From UMGS1851 sp900555605 (GTDB lineage: Bacteria; Bacillota; Clostridia; UBA1212; UBA1255), in contig CABROF010000002.1 of assembly GCA_902472555.1 (NCBI GenBank), forward strand, positions 41,641-105,640: a stretch of DNA of 64,000 nucleotides. The letters are read 5' to 3'. This document shows, one piece after another, positions 53,670 through 63,700 of the stretch; positions within the stretch are counted from its first letter, which is position 1, and each line of letters opens with the position of its first letter. The notes under the pieces were generated by a model, which had not been told where the DNA came from, ran no database searches, and saw only the letters and a program-made list of their open reading frames with translations. The position numbers were made by a program, and so were the translations under genes.

Positions 53670-55745
53670 TCATTTTCCCTTATTCTTCTTTTTATGCAGT
53701 ACGATGCCTGTGATACAGGCCGCCGCTGCCAATATGCCTGCGCCGATTACGCCTGGCAATGCCGTCCCGTTCAGACTGCCGGAAGACTTGCCGTCTTCTT
53801 TGGAAGCCGGCGCCGGAGTTGCGGTCTGTTCGGCAATGCTTTTACTCGTAAAATGATAGCAAAAACGCTCGTTCGGCGCGCAGTCGCCGTTTAAGTAGAA
53901 TTCCATGGCATCGCCTTCTGTCTGCATATGATCCATCCATTTAAAATGAAATGAGATTGATTCCGTTTCTGCAAGATTTAGGGCACTGCGCGGAATTGCC
54001 AGATGCAGCTGTGTGCCTGAGACCTGATAGGAAATCGTATCCGATACCACCTCCCAATTCCAACCGCCGGTGCTGCGTTCAAGCGTTGTGAGACCGTCCC
54101 GCACATTCGACCGATTGACAATAAAATCAAATCCCTCCCAATTCGGGTTTTCGGGAGAAACCTGCAGCAGCAGATTCATCCACCCGGCATCCGTAAAGGC
54201 GGTGACAGCCTGCTCCGTCTGAACATAAAAATAGATATTTTCCGAATCGTATGTAACCTTTGACAGCCGGAAGTCATTGCGGCCCGTATCATTCGTATAC
54301 GTATTTTTGCCGATACCCTTTGCATCCCGGACCGAGATGTCCCCTACATCGTCTCTGTACTCCAGTCCGATTTCGTCCCACTGTGAAAAATCACCGTCGA
54401 CCGATATCGTTTTGCTCTGCGATTGCGCATTCTGTACGCCGGTACCCTTATATCGCCGGATATTTGCCACCAGCTGATTATAAAAATTATCCGCCAGCTT
54501 CCCCTCTCGCGTTGGTTCCGCGTCACGGCTGAACTCCGTTGTAAAAACATCGCAGAAGCCGCCGGAAGCCATGGGCTCCTTTTTAGAGCTGGCAGCCCAA
54601 TCCGGTATCTCGGTAAAACGCGCCGCAATCCATTCGTTCCAGCCCGTAATGAAAATCATACTCGGATCCAATTCAATGGCCCTGTCAAACTGCTGCTGCA
54701 GGTTCGCGCCATATTCGCTGCCGTACGCATCGCTGGTAGGATCCTTCAGCAGCTTGTTGCTGCCGCCTACCGTATAGCTCCGTCCCCGCGCGATAAAATT
54801 TCCCTCTTCATCCGTAGCACTCATAAAGTCCAGGGAATCCGACCAGTTTTGCGCAACACCCACAGTAACGATTTCACATGGATTCTGCTCCGTATATCCC
54901 GGCTCCTGCGGATACAGGGACAGCCAGGGCCATGCGTTCGCCTCGGTTACCGGCGTATAATACGGATGCGGCTTCCGATATGTAAAAAAGTCTTTGATCT
55001 CTTCAGGCACTGCCGTATCCTGGGCCAGAATCAGGGGTTTGCCCTCCCATAAAAACCAAAGATCCTGATATTTTTCCTTAGAATAAAAATCCTTATAAAA
55101 ACGCTCGATTGCTGGTCCGTTATACGCCGCGTTCCAGGTCAGAAGCAGCGCCACCCCCGGCGTGTCCCCGCCTTCTTCACGAATCTCGGCAAACACATCC
55201 AGCAGGTTCTGCAAAGAAGCCTTTGTGTAGCTGTTGGCATCATGCGTGCCGCCTGCATAATAATTGGAATAGTCGATAATGATGGCATCAATCCCTGCAT
55301 CCGTCAGCATTTGTGCATGCTTGCGGATCACATAATCATCTTTTGATAAATCGTAATACCCGAACAGGGGTTCTCCCCAATAATGATAAGTAATGTTTGG
55401 TCCCCACACAGAGCTGTCATGCAGCGCATTCTCATTTTGCTTAATAATCTGTGTCACATTCCGAGGTGCTTGGCGGTCGGTGCCGACAGTGGCCGCCATA
55501 AAGTTATTGTGCCAGATATGATAAAAGATTGCTACATATTTATCACTTTTGACAGGCCCGGTTTCTGAAGCCGCAGGTGTGCTTCTGCCCAGCGCGTCGG
55601 TCATCACCCAAGTATTACTGTAATTCTCCCATGTTCCGTTTGCCTGTACCTTCATAGTCTGCCCTCCCATCAATAATCCGGTGGCAAGCAGCGCCGCAAG
55701 AAATAAGCAGCCGAACTGCCGATAAAAAGTTTTCCGCTGTTTCAA
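53670..55745 (-). CDS. Exported GH99/GH71-like glycoside hydrolase with carbohydrate-binding-like domain and C-terminal membrane anchor
   Basis: A 691-residue secreted protein. The signal peptide is about residues 1-36. The catalytic-type domain shows FYHIWHN, NITYHYWGEPLFGYYDL, KHAQMLTDAGIDAIIIDYSNY and FITGWNEWIAARF, the pattern of endo-alpha-mannosidase/alpha-glucanase-like TIM barrels. A CBM9/DOMON-like domain follows from about 445 (SVDGDFSQWDEIGLEY). The C-terminus is a linker, a helix (GAGILAAAACITGIVLH) and KKKNKGK. There is no LPXTG; ALPGV is the nearest match. It begins a two-gene cluster with the GH127 gene. The substrate is unproven. Confidence 0.78.
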   Translation of the reverse strand: MKQRKTFYRQFGCLFLAALLATGLLMGGQTMKVQANGTWENYSNTWVMTDALGRSTPAASETGPVKSDKYVAIFYHIWHNNFMAATVGTDRQAPRNVTQIIKQNENALHDSSVWGPNITYHYWGEPLFGYYDLSKDDYVIRKHAQMLTDAGIDAIIIDYSNYYAGGTHDANSYTKASLQNLLDVFAEIREEGGDTPGVALLLTWNAAYNGPAIERFYKDFYSKEKYQDLWFLWEGKPLILAQDTAVPEEIKDFFTYRKPHPYYTPVTEANAWPWLSLYPQEPGYTEQNPCEIVTVGVAQNWSDSLDFMSATDEEGNFIARGRSYTVGGSNKLLKDPTSDAYGSEYGANLQQQFDRAIELDPSMIFITGWNEWIAARFTEIPDWAASSKKEPMASGGFCDVFTTEFSRDAEPTREGKLADNFYNQLVANIRRYKGTGVQNAQSQSKTISVDGDFSQWDEIGLEYRDDVGDISVRDAKGIGKNTYTNDTGRNDFRLSKVTYDSENIYFYVQTEQAVTAFTDAGWMNLLLQVSPENPNWEGFDFIVNRSNVRDGLTTLERSTGGWNWEVVSDTISYQVSGTQLHLAIPRSALNLAETESISFHFKWMDHMQTEGDAMEFYLNGDCAPNERFCYHFTSKSIAEQTATPAPASKEDGKSSGSLNGTALPGVIGAGILAAAACITGIVLHKKKNKGK

Positions 55746-56070
55746 TTCAAGTCCTCCTTTTCATGCATCTGAACAAAAAGCAAAAGCAACAGCAACAGTT
55801 ATAGTGATATTTTAACATGGACTTATCCCAAAAGAAACGGGCCGTATCCCGTATTATTTTTAGGCTTTATCCGGTTCAAATTCCTTTTTTCCGCCGGCCG
55901 CTTGTGTTCCGGACACCGCTCCGTCTTACGCAGGCACAGGCATTTTGATTTCAGATAAAAGTGCGGAAAATGCAAGAGGCGCGGCAGCAAAATTTTATAA
56001 TTGACAACTGATTTTTAAATCGGTATAATATTTTGCGTTGCCATATTGACAACAAAATCATATGATTTTT
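55746..56070. other. Gene-free stretch before the tRNA pair
   Basis: Apart from the consensus promoter of the tRNA pair (56001-56029) I see no genes. Near 55768-55795 there is a short run of CAAAAGCAACAGCAAC-like microrepeats of no clear meaning. Confidence 0.6.
56001..56029 (+). promoter_or_regulatory. Consensus promoter of the tRNA-Gln/tRNA-Ala pair
   Basis: TTGACA (56001-56006), a 17-base spacer and TATAAT (56024-56029) form a perfect sigma-70-type consensus, 42 bases before the first tRNA. The spacer begins ACTGA, as does that of the tRNA-Leu promoter at 8.5 kb. Confidence 0.85.
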
Positions 56071-56147
56071 TGGGATGTAGCCAAGCCGGTAAGGCACCAG
56101 ACTTTGACTCTGGCATTCCGCAAGTTCGAGTCTTGCCATCCCAGCCA
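56071..56147 (+). tRNA. tRNA-Gln (anticodon TTG)
   Basis: The cloverleaf has acceptor TGGGATG with CATCCCA, anticodon stem CCAGA-TCTGG with loop CTTTGAC (anticodon TTG), and T arm GTTCGAGTC. CCA is encoded at 56145-56147. Confidence 0.95.
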
Positions 56148-56150
56148 AAC

Positions 56151-56226
56151 GGGCTCGTGGCTCAGTTGGGAGAGCGCCGCGTTCGCAACGCGGAGGTCGA
56201 GGGTTCGATCCCCTTCGGGTCCACCA
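56151..56226 (+). tRNA. tRNA-Ala (anticodon CGC)
   Basis: The acceptor stem pairs GGGCTCG with CGGGTCC (with G-U pairs). The anticodon stem is CCGCG-CGCGG with loop TTCGCAA, giving anticodon CGC, which reads the GCG alanine codon. The T arm is GGGTTCGATCC and CCA is encoded at 56224-56226. It lies three bases after tRNA-Gln on the same transcript. Confidence 0.9.
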
Positions 56227-56285
56227 ATCTTTGAAAAGTCGAACACTACATTGTTTTTGTGGGCAGGCTTTTCGGCATAATATGC

Positions 56286-56323
56286 AAAATAACGGACATA
56301 GTGTAAACCATGTCCGTTATTTT
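56286..56323 (+). terminator. Intrinsic terminator of the tRNA pair
   Basis: AAAATAACGGACAT (56286-56299) pairs over 14 bases with ATGTCCGTTATTTT (56310-56323), with T residues at the end. It lies 60 bases after tRNA-Ala. Confidence 0.8.
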
Positions 56324-56566
56324 CTTATGTACTCACACTTCCCCAAAATGGTATAAATAATATAATAAAAATACCATATCACAAATATACAGCTTTTGTT
56401 TTCGTGTCCCACGCGTTATCGAATCTGCATATCATATCAAAGCACGCAACCAAACCGGGGCGTGTCACAGTACCGGCACACAAAGGCGATATAACCCCAG
56501 GAACTTTAAATTCAATATTGAAACAAGCAGGGGGCTGTAAAAATTCTCCTTACTTTTAATAAAATT

Positions 56567-56735
56567 TCAGGCAAAGTCATGGTGACTCGTGACTTTACGA
56601 GAATATAGGGGGAAAGGAAAGGCTTTCATCAGTCTTAGAAAGTCCGCCGAGTTCTCCGGTATGTGTTCCTCATATCCATATCCGAACCGCATCCGGGTAC
56701 ACGCATCGATTGCTGTCCATTGAATAAAGGTCTTA
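56567..56735 (-). mobile_element. Fragment of an integrase-core (rve-type) transposase
   Basis: The minus strand encodes about 55 residues like the catalytic core of rve-type transposases. FIQWTAIDACTRMRFGYGYEEH carries the first catalytic-type Asp, and ENSADFLRLMKAFPFPLY follows. The expected QTDNGTEF motif is lost, probably through a frameshift. The fragment lies directly against the 3' end of the sortase gene; its apparent ATG is inside that gene and not a true start. Confidence 0.55.
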
Positions 56736-57389
56736 TCATTTACCAATTGTCCGCTCACATCGAACCGTTACACGGTTTTTGCCGCCATAGGTGCAGGTAT
56801 ACAGTGTCAGATTCCAATCGCTTGTAATCATCTCCTCGGTGGCTGTAGGCGGGAGGGTTTCCACATCTCCGACCTGATAGTTATAAACAGTCCCATCCAC
56901 ATCCGTGAACCGGACCGCATCGCCGGTCTTTAGGTCTGACAGTCTGCCGAAATGCTGGGTATAGTTATGCGCCGCGATCACCATATTGTCTGTTTTTACA
57001 GAACCGTAATACAGACACGGGGATTTTTTCAGCCGGGTATAATCCCACTCGGACATAACGGGAAGCTCCAGCCCTAATGCCGGAATACTGAGATATCCGA
57101 TATAGCCGTAGCCGTCGATTTCAGCAACAGGCATCCTGTCGGAATCCGTTTCCTCCGCAGGCGGCTTCGTATCCGTTTCCGGAGCATTTGGATCTGGCCC
57201 ATTTGCACTGGAATCCGGCTCATCTGCAATGGAATTTGCCTCTATTGCCTGATGCAAAAGCGGCATAACGCTGTCTACCGCGTCGGCGGCACGCTGCTCC
57301 TGACGCCGGTTATATACCGCCAGCAAAATCGCCGCCGCAATCAATAAAACGCCAAAGGCCATAAAGACGATACTGACTTTCTTACGCAC
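56736..57389 (-). CDS. Sortase (class D-like) of the pilus locus
   Basis: A 217-residue membrane-anchored transpeptidase. An N-terminal helix (about 5-25) is followed by a Pro/Asp/Glu-rich linker (about 50-88) and the sortase barrel. The catalytic residues are His141 in AAHNYTQ, Cys199 in LYTCTYGG and Arg206 in NRVTVRC. The TLYTC motif is class D-like. It overlaps the Cna-B protein gene by eight bases, at the end of the pilus operon. It probably attaches pilus proteins or the assembled fibre to the cell wall. Confidence 0.85.
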   Translation of the reverse strand: MRKKVSIVFMAFGVLLIAAAILLAVYNRRQEQRAADAVDSVMPLLHQAIEANSIADEPDSSANGPDPNAPETDTKPPAEETDSDRMPVAEIDGYGYIGYLSIPALGLELPVMSEWDYTRLKKSPCLYYGSVKTDNMVIAAHNYTQHFGRLSDLKTGDAVRFTDVDGTVYNYQVGDVETLPPTATEEMITSDWNLTLYTCTYGGKNRVTVRCERTIGK

Positions 57390-58266
57390 GGTCTTTTCTT
57401 TTCCCCCTGAAATACAGAATCCAGCCGACTGTGAACAGCAGCAAACCCGTGCCGGAGAGAAGCGGAACCGGCCACTTGAGCAGTCCCGTCTGGATCAGCG
57501 TCGAGGTATTCGTTACCGTGTACACGAACCCGCTTTTTTGATAGGTGGCGGTATATCCCTTCGGTACATCAACCTCCTTTACAGACCATGCATCGCTTGT
57601 CGGTCGGTCTGTCCATATATGGCTCCATCCGTTCTGCTCGCTCAGAGTGACGGTATCGACAACCGTATCACCGTTTCGCAGCTGCACCATTACGCTTTTC
57701 GGACGGTTTTTTCCGTCGTCGTTCCAAACCTTTTTGACTGTGATATCCACCAAACGCACAAGATCTGTTTTCGGCGTTGCATCGATGTCATAAATCCATT
57801 TACCCTCCGTTTCGGCGGGAATTGATACAAGAAACGGCGAACAATCAGAGTATCCTGGCACGCTGCTGGACTGAACAGCGAGATATAAACCAAGAGAAAG
57901 CTTTTCAAAGCAAACCAATCCGGATGCATTGGTCTGAAGCGTTTTGCCGCCTACTTTGTTTTGAACGGCGTAATCGGCAAGGCGCTGAATCATCCCTTCG
58001 TCCTGAAGTTCCTCCGGTACTCCTCCGAAGTCCACGAACGCATTGGTGAACGCAAAATGCAGATTGTTGTCTTGGCTTCCGGCCTCAGCCACCTGATATA
58101 GGGTGATTTCAGCGCCGGAGATAGCCGCGTCACCGTCCTTTAAGGTTACAGAAACAGAGCCGGTTTTCTCCCAGTCAACGGCACTGGTGGCGGACACGGG
58201 GAGTGCCGTTCCGATACACAAGAGGAGCAGGAAGAGAATCCATAATACTATCCGTTTTTTCTGCAT
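57382..58266 (-). CDS. Cna-B domain pilin-like surface protein with variant sorting signal
   Basis: A 294-residue exported protein. The signal peptide is about 1-27 (ending PVSA). A first prealbumin-like domain (GSVSVTLKDGDAAISGAEITLYQVAE) is followed by a Cna-B domain (DITVKKVWNDDGKNRPKSVMVQLRNG and WSVKEVDVPKGYTA, with the expected Lys and Glu for an isopeptide bond). The C-terminus is a variant sorting motif LIQTG, a helix and a KRKDRA tail. It has the size of a basal (anchor) pilin. GGTAGGT precedes the ATG at 58266. It lies between the two sortase genes of the pilus operon. Confidence 0.82.
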   Translation of the reverse strand: MQKKRIVLWILFLLLLCIGTALPVSATSAVDWEKTGSVSVTLKDGDAAISGAEITLYQVAEAGSQDNNLHFAFTNAFVDFGGVPEELQDEGMIQRLADYAVQNKVGGKTLQTNASGLVCFEKLSLGLYLAVQSSSVPGYSDCSPFLVSIPAETEGKWIYDIDATPKTDLVRLVDITVKKVWNDDGKNRPKSVMVQLRNGDTVVDTVTLSEQNGWSHIWTDRPTSDAWSVKEVDVPKGYTATYQKSGFVYTVTNTSTLIQTGLLKWPVPLLSGTGLLLFTVGWILYFRGKRKDRA

Positions 58267-58273
58267 AAAGCAC

Positions 58274-59104
58274 CTACCTTCCGTCCGGCTTCTTTTTTCC
58301 GGACTTAACAAATAACAGGATCAACAGCAATACTATCATCGGAATTGCGACAATCGGCGCCACCAGAACGGGATCAATCTGGAGTGCGTCGGAGGTAACG
58401 CGAACGGCCTCTGCCTCCTGGGTGTTTTCAATTCTGTGTCCGCGTACCAGCAGCCGGTGGGTGTTGATCCCATAGGGCGTGCAGGTGACAAGGGTGCAGT
58501 AATCTTTTCCTTCTTCAATAGCCAGACTGCTGACCTCCTGCGGCTCTACGATTCGAATCTGATCTACCTCATAAGTCAGCATTTCATCCAGCGTGCGAAT
58601 CAGGAAGGTATCCTCCTCGGACAACTTATCTAAATTGGAAAACAGCTTGGCGCTGGGCAGCCCCCGGTGTCCTGACAGAACACAGTGTGTACTCTCGCCG
58701 CCTACTGGCAGAGAAGAGCCTTCAATATGTCCGATGGCAATGGACAGCACCGATTCCCTGGTGCCGTGATAGATCGGCAGAGAAACTTTGATTTTAGGGA
58801 TCTCAATATAGCCCATGATTCCCGTTCCGGAAATATCCAGAAGGGAATTGTATTCTTCCGCTTCCTCTGCCGATAAATGGTACCGGTTGCTCTTTTGGAA
58901 GAGCGTTTCGTTTTAGGCTTTGGCGCTTGATAAAAGCCTTTCATAGTGTTCCCGATCCAGATTTTTGATGTTCTGCGCATAGTCTGCAATGGCGCGTGAC
59001 TGATGAAAGGAGTTCCACCAATCGCTGACAGTGGGATACATCACCAAAGACAGCCCTGTAAGAAAGACAAGTATTAAAATAATTGTTGGCAATCGTTTTT
59101 TCAT
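58274..59104 (-). pseudogene. Class C (pilus) sortase interrupted by one in-frame TAA
   Basis: Read through, this is a complete 276-residue class C sortase. An N-terminal helix (4-23) is followed by MYPTVSDWW and HQSRAIADYAQNI. Codon 64 is TAA (58915-58913), where a Tyr would be expected in the AKAYN-type segment. The same frame continues with NETLFQKSNRYHLSAEEAEEYNSLL and IPKIKVSLPIYHG, catalytic His in LSGHRGLP, Cys in VTCTPYGINTHR, and a C-terminal helix. AAGGAG precedes the ATG at 59104. It would polymerise the pilins next to it. Only a short N-terminal peptide is made unless the stop is suppressed or is a sequencing error. An internal ATG at 58816 lacks the N-terminal part. Confidence 0.85.
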
Positions 59105-59165
59105 ACAGGGTTCTCCTTGCTGCTGTAAGCAGGTATCCGAAGACACGGCTTACAGCAGCGCTCCA

Positions 59166-60701
59166 TTATTTATTGGATTCTTTTCCAGTGCTCATACGTT
59201 TCCGGACTACCAGAAGCACGCCCGCGCCGACCAGCAGTACGCCGCCGACGATGTAGAAGACCGTCGTGCCGATGCCGCCGGTGGAGGGCAGCTCAGCGCC
59301 GGTTTTATTGGTAATTTGAATACCGCCGTCGCCTTGAGCCCAGGTATTGCCGGTCATGGTAGACTTCACGTTTTTGTCTCCAATTGCCACCTCAACGCGA
59401 TCCGCCAGCTTGTTGTAGCCATCCGGCTGCTTTGTTTCCTCCAGATAGTAGGTTGTATCGGCGTCAAGACCCTTAACCGTGGTCTTACCGGCTTCAATCA
59501 CGGCAGAGGTGAAGCCCTCTGCGTTTTTCTCAGCATCGGTAGCAACACGATATGTGCCGTCCTCGTTTTTCACTAAAGAAATTTTGTTGCCCTTGGCATT
59601 GTACAACTCGAACTCAGCGCCATTGAGAACCTCCAGTTTGCTGTTTGTCTTGATAATGTCAAACTCGAAGGTCTTGGTCACGGTCTGATCCCACTCGGTT
59701 GAGCTTTTGTCGCCGTAGTTCAGCTTTGTACTGTTGGTATTTCCCGCATCGGTAGTAACAGCCTTCTCATTGAGCAGCGCGGAGTAAGTAATGGTAATAT
59801 CGGTGTCTGTCGTGATTGTGTCAAGATAGTCCTGCATGAAAGTGATTTCAAAGGCGCAGATGTAGTCAACTTCATTGGTAGGGTTTCCTTCAGCATCTTT
59901 CTTATAATGCTTAACATCCGTCGCTACCGTATAGTTGCTGCCATGGGTAGCATCCCTAACCACAATGGAATCCGCTTTTAGTGTCAATCCGTCGGACATC
60001 TTATCGTGTACTACATAGTTCTGCGCGCCCTTTTTGGCATGGACAATGATCTTGAAGTTCACGGTGTCGCCGATTTGCGCGGTGTTGCTTTTGCTCCAGC
60101 TATTGTCGTCTTGACCTTCGCCAGGAATTTTGGAATCCTCCTGTACCAGCTTATCAATCGAGGGGGCAGCGTTCTTTTCCTTCATGATGACGCTCGGATT
60201 GGTGGTATCCAGCGAACAGAGGGAACCCAGCGAGGTGTCTACAAGATAGTAGCCAAGTTTCAGATTGGAAAGGGTTACGGTAGAAGTGACTTCACCTTCT
60301 GCCGCGTCAGGCGCTGCCGCGGTGGCGTCGGCTTTCGGCAGTGTGGCTGCAAAGTCCTGTGCCAGCTTGGCAAAGACGGCGGCATCAGCATCTTTCTTCC
60401 ATGTTACATATTCCCGACCATCAAACTCAAAATATTCCGTTGCATTCGTCTGGAGCCATGTTTTCCATGCACTGGTGGCTCTGTAGGCGTACTGGCCTTC
60501 ACCGGTAGCCACGTTGTCGACATGGTAGCTTTCCAGATACAGGATCTGATAAGCATTGTAGGTTTCGCCGGGAACGGCGTTTTCGATGGTGATGGTGCCC
60601 CCGTTCAGTTCGCCCTCCTGCTCTGCAAACGCTGGGATGGTCATAGCCAGCAGCAGGACCAACGCCAGCAGCAAGCCGGCAAATCTCTTTGTAGTCTTCA
60701 T
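59166..60701 (-). CDS. Major pilin, SpaH/EbpB-type, LPXTG-anchored
   Basis: A 511-residue pilus backbone protein. Signal peptide about 1-26 (ending PAFA). The N-terminal domain keeps VPGETYNAYQILYLESY. The second domain has the QNYVVHDKMSDGLTL pattern of SpaH/EbpB backbones. A C-terminal Cna-like domain has FDIIKTNSKLEVLNGAEFELYN and the E-box YYLEETKQPDGY. It ends with LPSTG (in ELPSTGGIG), a helix and the KRMSTGKESNK tail. It is directly upstream of the class C sortase gene that would polymerise it. Confidence 0.92.
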   Translation of the reverse strand: MKTTKRFAGLLLALVLLLAMTIPAFAEQEGELNGGTITIENAVPGETYNAYQILYLESYHVDNVATGEGQYAYRATSAWKTWLQTNATEYFEFDGREYVTWKKDADAAVFAKLAQDFAATLPKADATAAAPDAAEGEVTSTVTLSNLKLGYYLVDTSLGSLCSLDTTNPSVIMKEKNAAPSIDKLVQEDSKIPGEGQDDNSWSKSNTAQIGDTVNFKIIVHAKKGAQNYVVHDKMSDGLTLKADSIVVRDATHGSNYTVATDVKHYKKDAEGNPTNEVDYICAFEITFMQDYLDTITTDTDITITYSALLNEKAVTTDAGNTNSTKLNYGDKSSTEWDQTVTKTFEFDIIKTNSKLEVLNGAEFELYNAKGNKISLVKNEDGTYRVATDAEKNAEGFTSAVIEAGKTTVKGLDADTTYYLEETKQPDGYNKLADRVEVAIGDKNVKSTMTGNTWAQGDGGIQITNKTGAELPSTGGIGTTVFYIVGGVLLVGAGVLLVVRKRMSTGKESNK

Positions 60702-60783
60702 TTAATTTACCCCTCTCTATATAAAATTTTTCGGTTTCTATTCCGGATGCGTCACAGCACAGTGTTTCACTGTGAAAGGAAGC

Positions 60784-63700
60784 CTATCTCATCCTTCTTC
60801 CACTTCTGCGATTTTTTCTGTATCCGTACACAAGAGAAAGCGCCATCAGTAGCAAACCTCCTGTTGTATATAAGATTGTTCCGCTTCCGCCGGTTGCAGG
60901 AAGCTCATAGCCGGCAATGATCACGCCCAGATCCTGGTGGTCGAACGCCTCAACGCCGTTGTTCAGTGTAACGCTTCCCATATCAGCAATGCTGTGGAGA
61001 AGCATGCTGTCGAAACCAACGGAATGTCGGATGAAGTAGAGATATTTACTTGTATCAATTCCATCTGCTTTCAGCTCGGAGATTGCTACGCCGTCATTGG
61101 TGTCGGAATCGTTGACCTTGTTCTGTTGGTAGGTCGTAGCTGCGGTGTACGGCTTGAGCGCCTCGCCGGAGAACGCCACGATGTAATCACCCGCCGCAAG
61201 GTTGTAGAAGGTATACGCGCCGTTGGCTTTGGTTATAACGGGATCAATGAGCGCGCCGGTCACATCTGTTGTGCAGATTTCATATGCGCCTGAACCGTTT
61301 TTCTTGAACAGTGTAACCGTAACGTCCGCCAGCGGCGTTTCCTGCTCAACATTCTCATCCCGGACGCCGTTCAGGTTCCAGTCGTACCATACCACGCCGG
61401 AGATACGGCGGGAGATGGCGGCTGTTTCCACCATGTTTGAGGTCAGCGGGAGAGTCGCTTTATCCGCGATCCAGCTGTTTGAGATGTTCTTATATAGGTT
61501 GCCCGCCTGATTGTCTTTCGTCTCCACTGTGAAGGTCATGGTGATGGTCTGACCGCCGCCAAGGCTTGTTGCCCTTACATACAGGCCGGTCACAGTCCCC
61601 ATCAGCTCACTCTTAGCCTCATCGGACATAGATTCAAGCGACGGATCGTATTCAAATTTGCCGTTTGTAACCGTTCCGAGAACCTCAAAAAGCTTTCCCT
61701 CATCCTCGTTCTTGCCGTTTTTAAGCATATCTTCCACTTCATCCGCGTTCATGCCGGTTATCGCTGTTCCGTTCATCTGGCCGCCGAATACCTTTACTTT
61801 ATCATACAGTTCCTTATATTTAGTAGTACTGTAATATACGGTGGCAGGTGTCTCTGAGCCGCTGCCTTTTGTCTTCACGTCAAACTTGCGGAGGATGACC
61901 TTTCCATCCAGCGCAGAGCCCCGGATATCGCCTGTTGCCGGCAGCAGGTCGTAGAAATAGATCTTATCAATAGAGGCAGTGCCGCTGTTGGTATAGGTGA
62001 CTGTGTATTCTATCTTGCCATTCAGCTCGATATATCTTACGTCCACCGCTTTGGTCAGATTAGTGCCGCTGCCCAGTACAACGCCCACGGTAATGTTGTC
62101 CGTGTTGCCCTTGGCTATGTCGTAGGCCCGGTTGTCACCAGCACCGCTGATATAGGCATTCGTCTTGATCTTATCGTTTTCCTTCAGGGCGGTTGCTGCT
62201 GAAAAGTTTGCCTTGAAGGTAATATCCGGCAGTTGGATTCCCACCGGGGCGTCCTGAATGACAAAGCTTACCGATCGGCTGTTGGCTCCAAGCACCGCGT
62301 GCACCTTTATGATATGAAAATTTCCGTCTGAATCATAGAATGCAAGCTGTACCGGATTGTTCGGATCGGTGCCGATGGAGATGTCCGTTTCTTCACCTGT
62401 TGGCTTTCCATCCGCATCCACCTCATAGCCACTTATGCGGTATGTGCCTCCCGAAACAGAGATGCGCTGCTCCTGTCCAGATCCGAGCCCTTCGTCCAGA
62501 ACGGCGGTGACTGTCAAGGTTGTAGGTGGCATATTCATTTGACCGGTTAGGTCGGAAATCTCCGTTTTGATATTTTTCAGCCGGTAATCCACCACCGTCT
62601 CGCCGTTCCCCTGATTGTAGGAAATACTGCTGACGCCGCCCTTGTTGTCCACGGTGATGTTGACGTGTGCCTCGTAGCTCAGGATCAGCAGGCTGTTGCC
62701 CGAAAGCGTACCTCCGGCATGGGTTCCCGTCACCTGATGGCCGTCCTGATACTCGGTTTTTACGTATGCAGGAGGACTTTTCTCATTGTTGGCAAGCTCG
62801 CCGCTGTATTGGTCATCGTTGATCCTGTTCTGCGGAACAGAATAGCCGGTCAGCGTATTTTTACCGGTGGTTTTATCCCATTGGCCGTCAGCCCATGTGG
62901 TCGAACCAAGATCATAGGACCAGACGCGGAAGGTATTGACCGTGGCAACTGTCTTGCCCACCAGCTTCTCATCATTTCCGTTAACCTTTACAGGAATCCG
63001 CATATACTGGTACTTGCCGCCCAGCAGGTCGCAGTGCCGCAATTCCATCAGGACGCCGATACACTTCAAACTCTCGCCATTTACCGTAATGTTGCCGTCC
63101 GCATCCGGCCTGGACGTGGAATAGACCAGATCCTCTTCCCGGACGGTGTTCATGTAAGCCAGAATTCCATCTTTGTTCGTGTCATAGCCCTCCGGGTGGT
63201 CCGGGTCTGCGGCGTAAAGGAACCTTACATCACCCTTCTGATCAAACTGCGGATTCCAGTCCTGCTTGACATCGGGTTCTCCACGGATGCGCAGCGCCCG
63301 GCTGTCGAACAACTGGAGCAGGTTCATGGAGCGGGTGCGGAAATCGCTTCCGGACACCATCATGCCGTAGCTAATGATCCAGATTTCATCACCCGCAAAG
63401 GCGCTGCAGTCATAGGAGGTAGTCCAGTATTCGGTACCGAGGAAGCCTTCAGCCGTTGTGTTGGGAGGATTCCCTTTATGCTTTCCGTTGAAGGCGTTGC
63501 CCTTGGTCAGGTTTCCTGGGGCATACAGAACGATCTGGTCTCTCTTTTTATTATCAGCCTTATTAACCTCGTGGTTGATTTTGCTGCTGTCCCCCTCATC
63601 TGCTTTCAGCTCCTGCCCGGCGCGGGTTTTCAGTTGAAGATTGCTGACCGTCGTGTTCAGGAAGACCTCCGCCTCGCTTACCTTCTGCACCATAGGGAAC

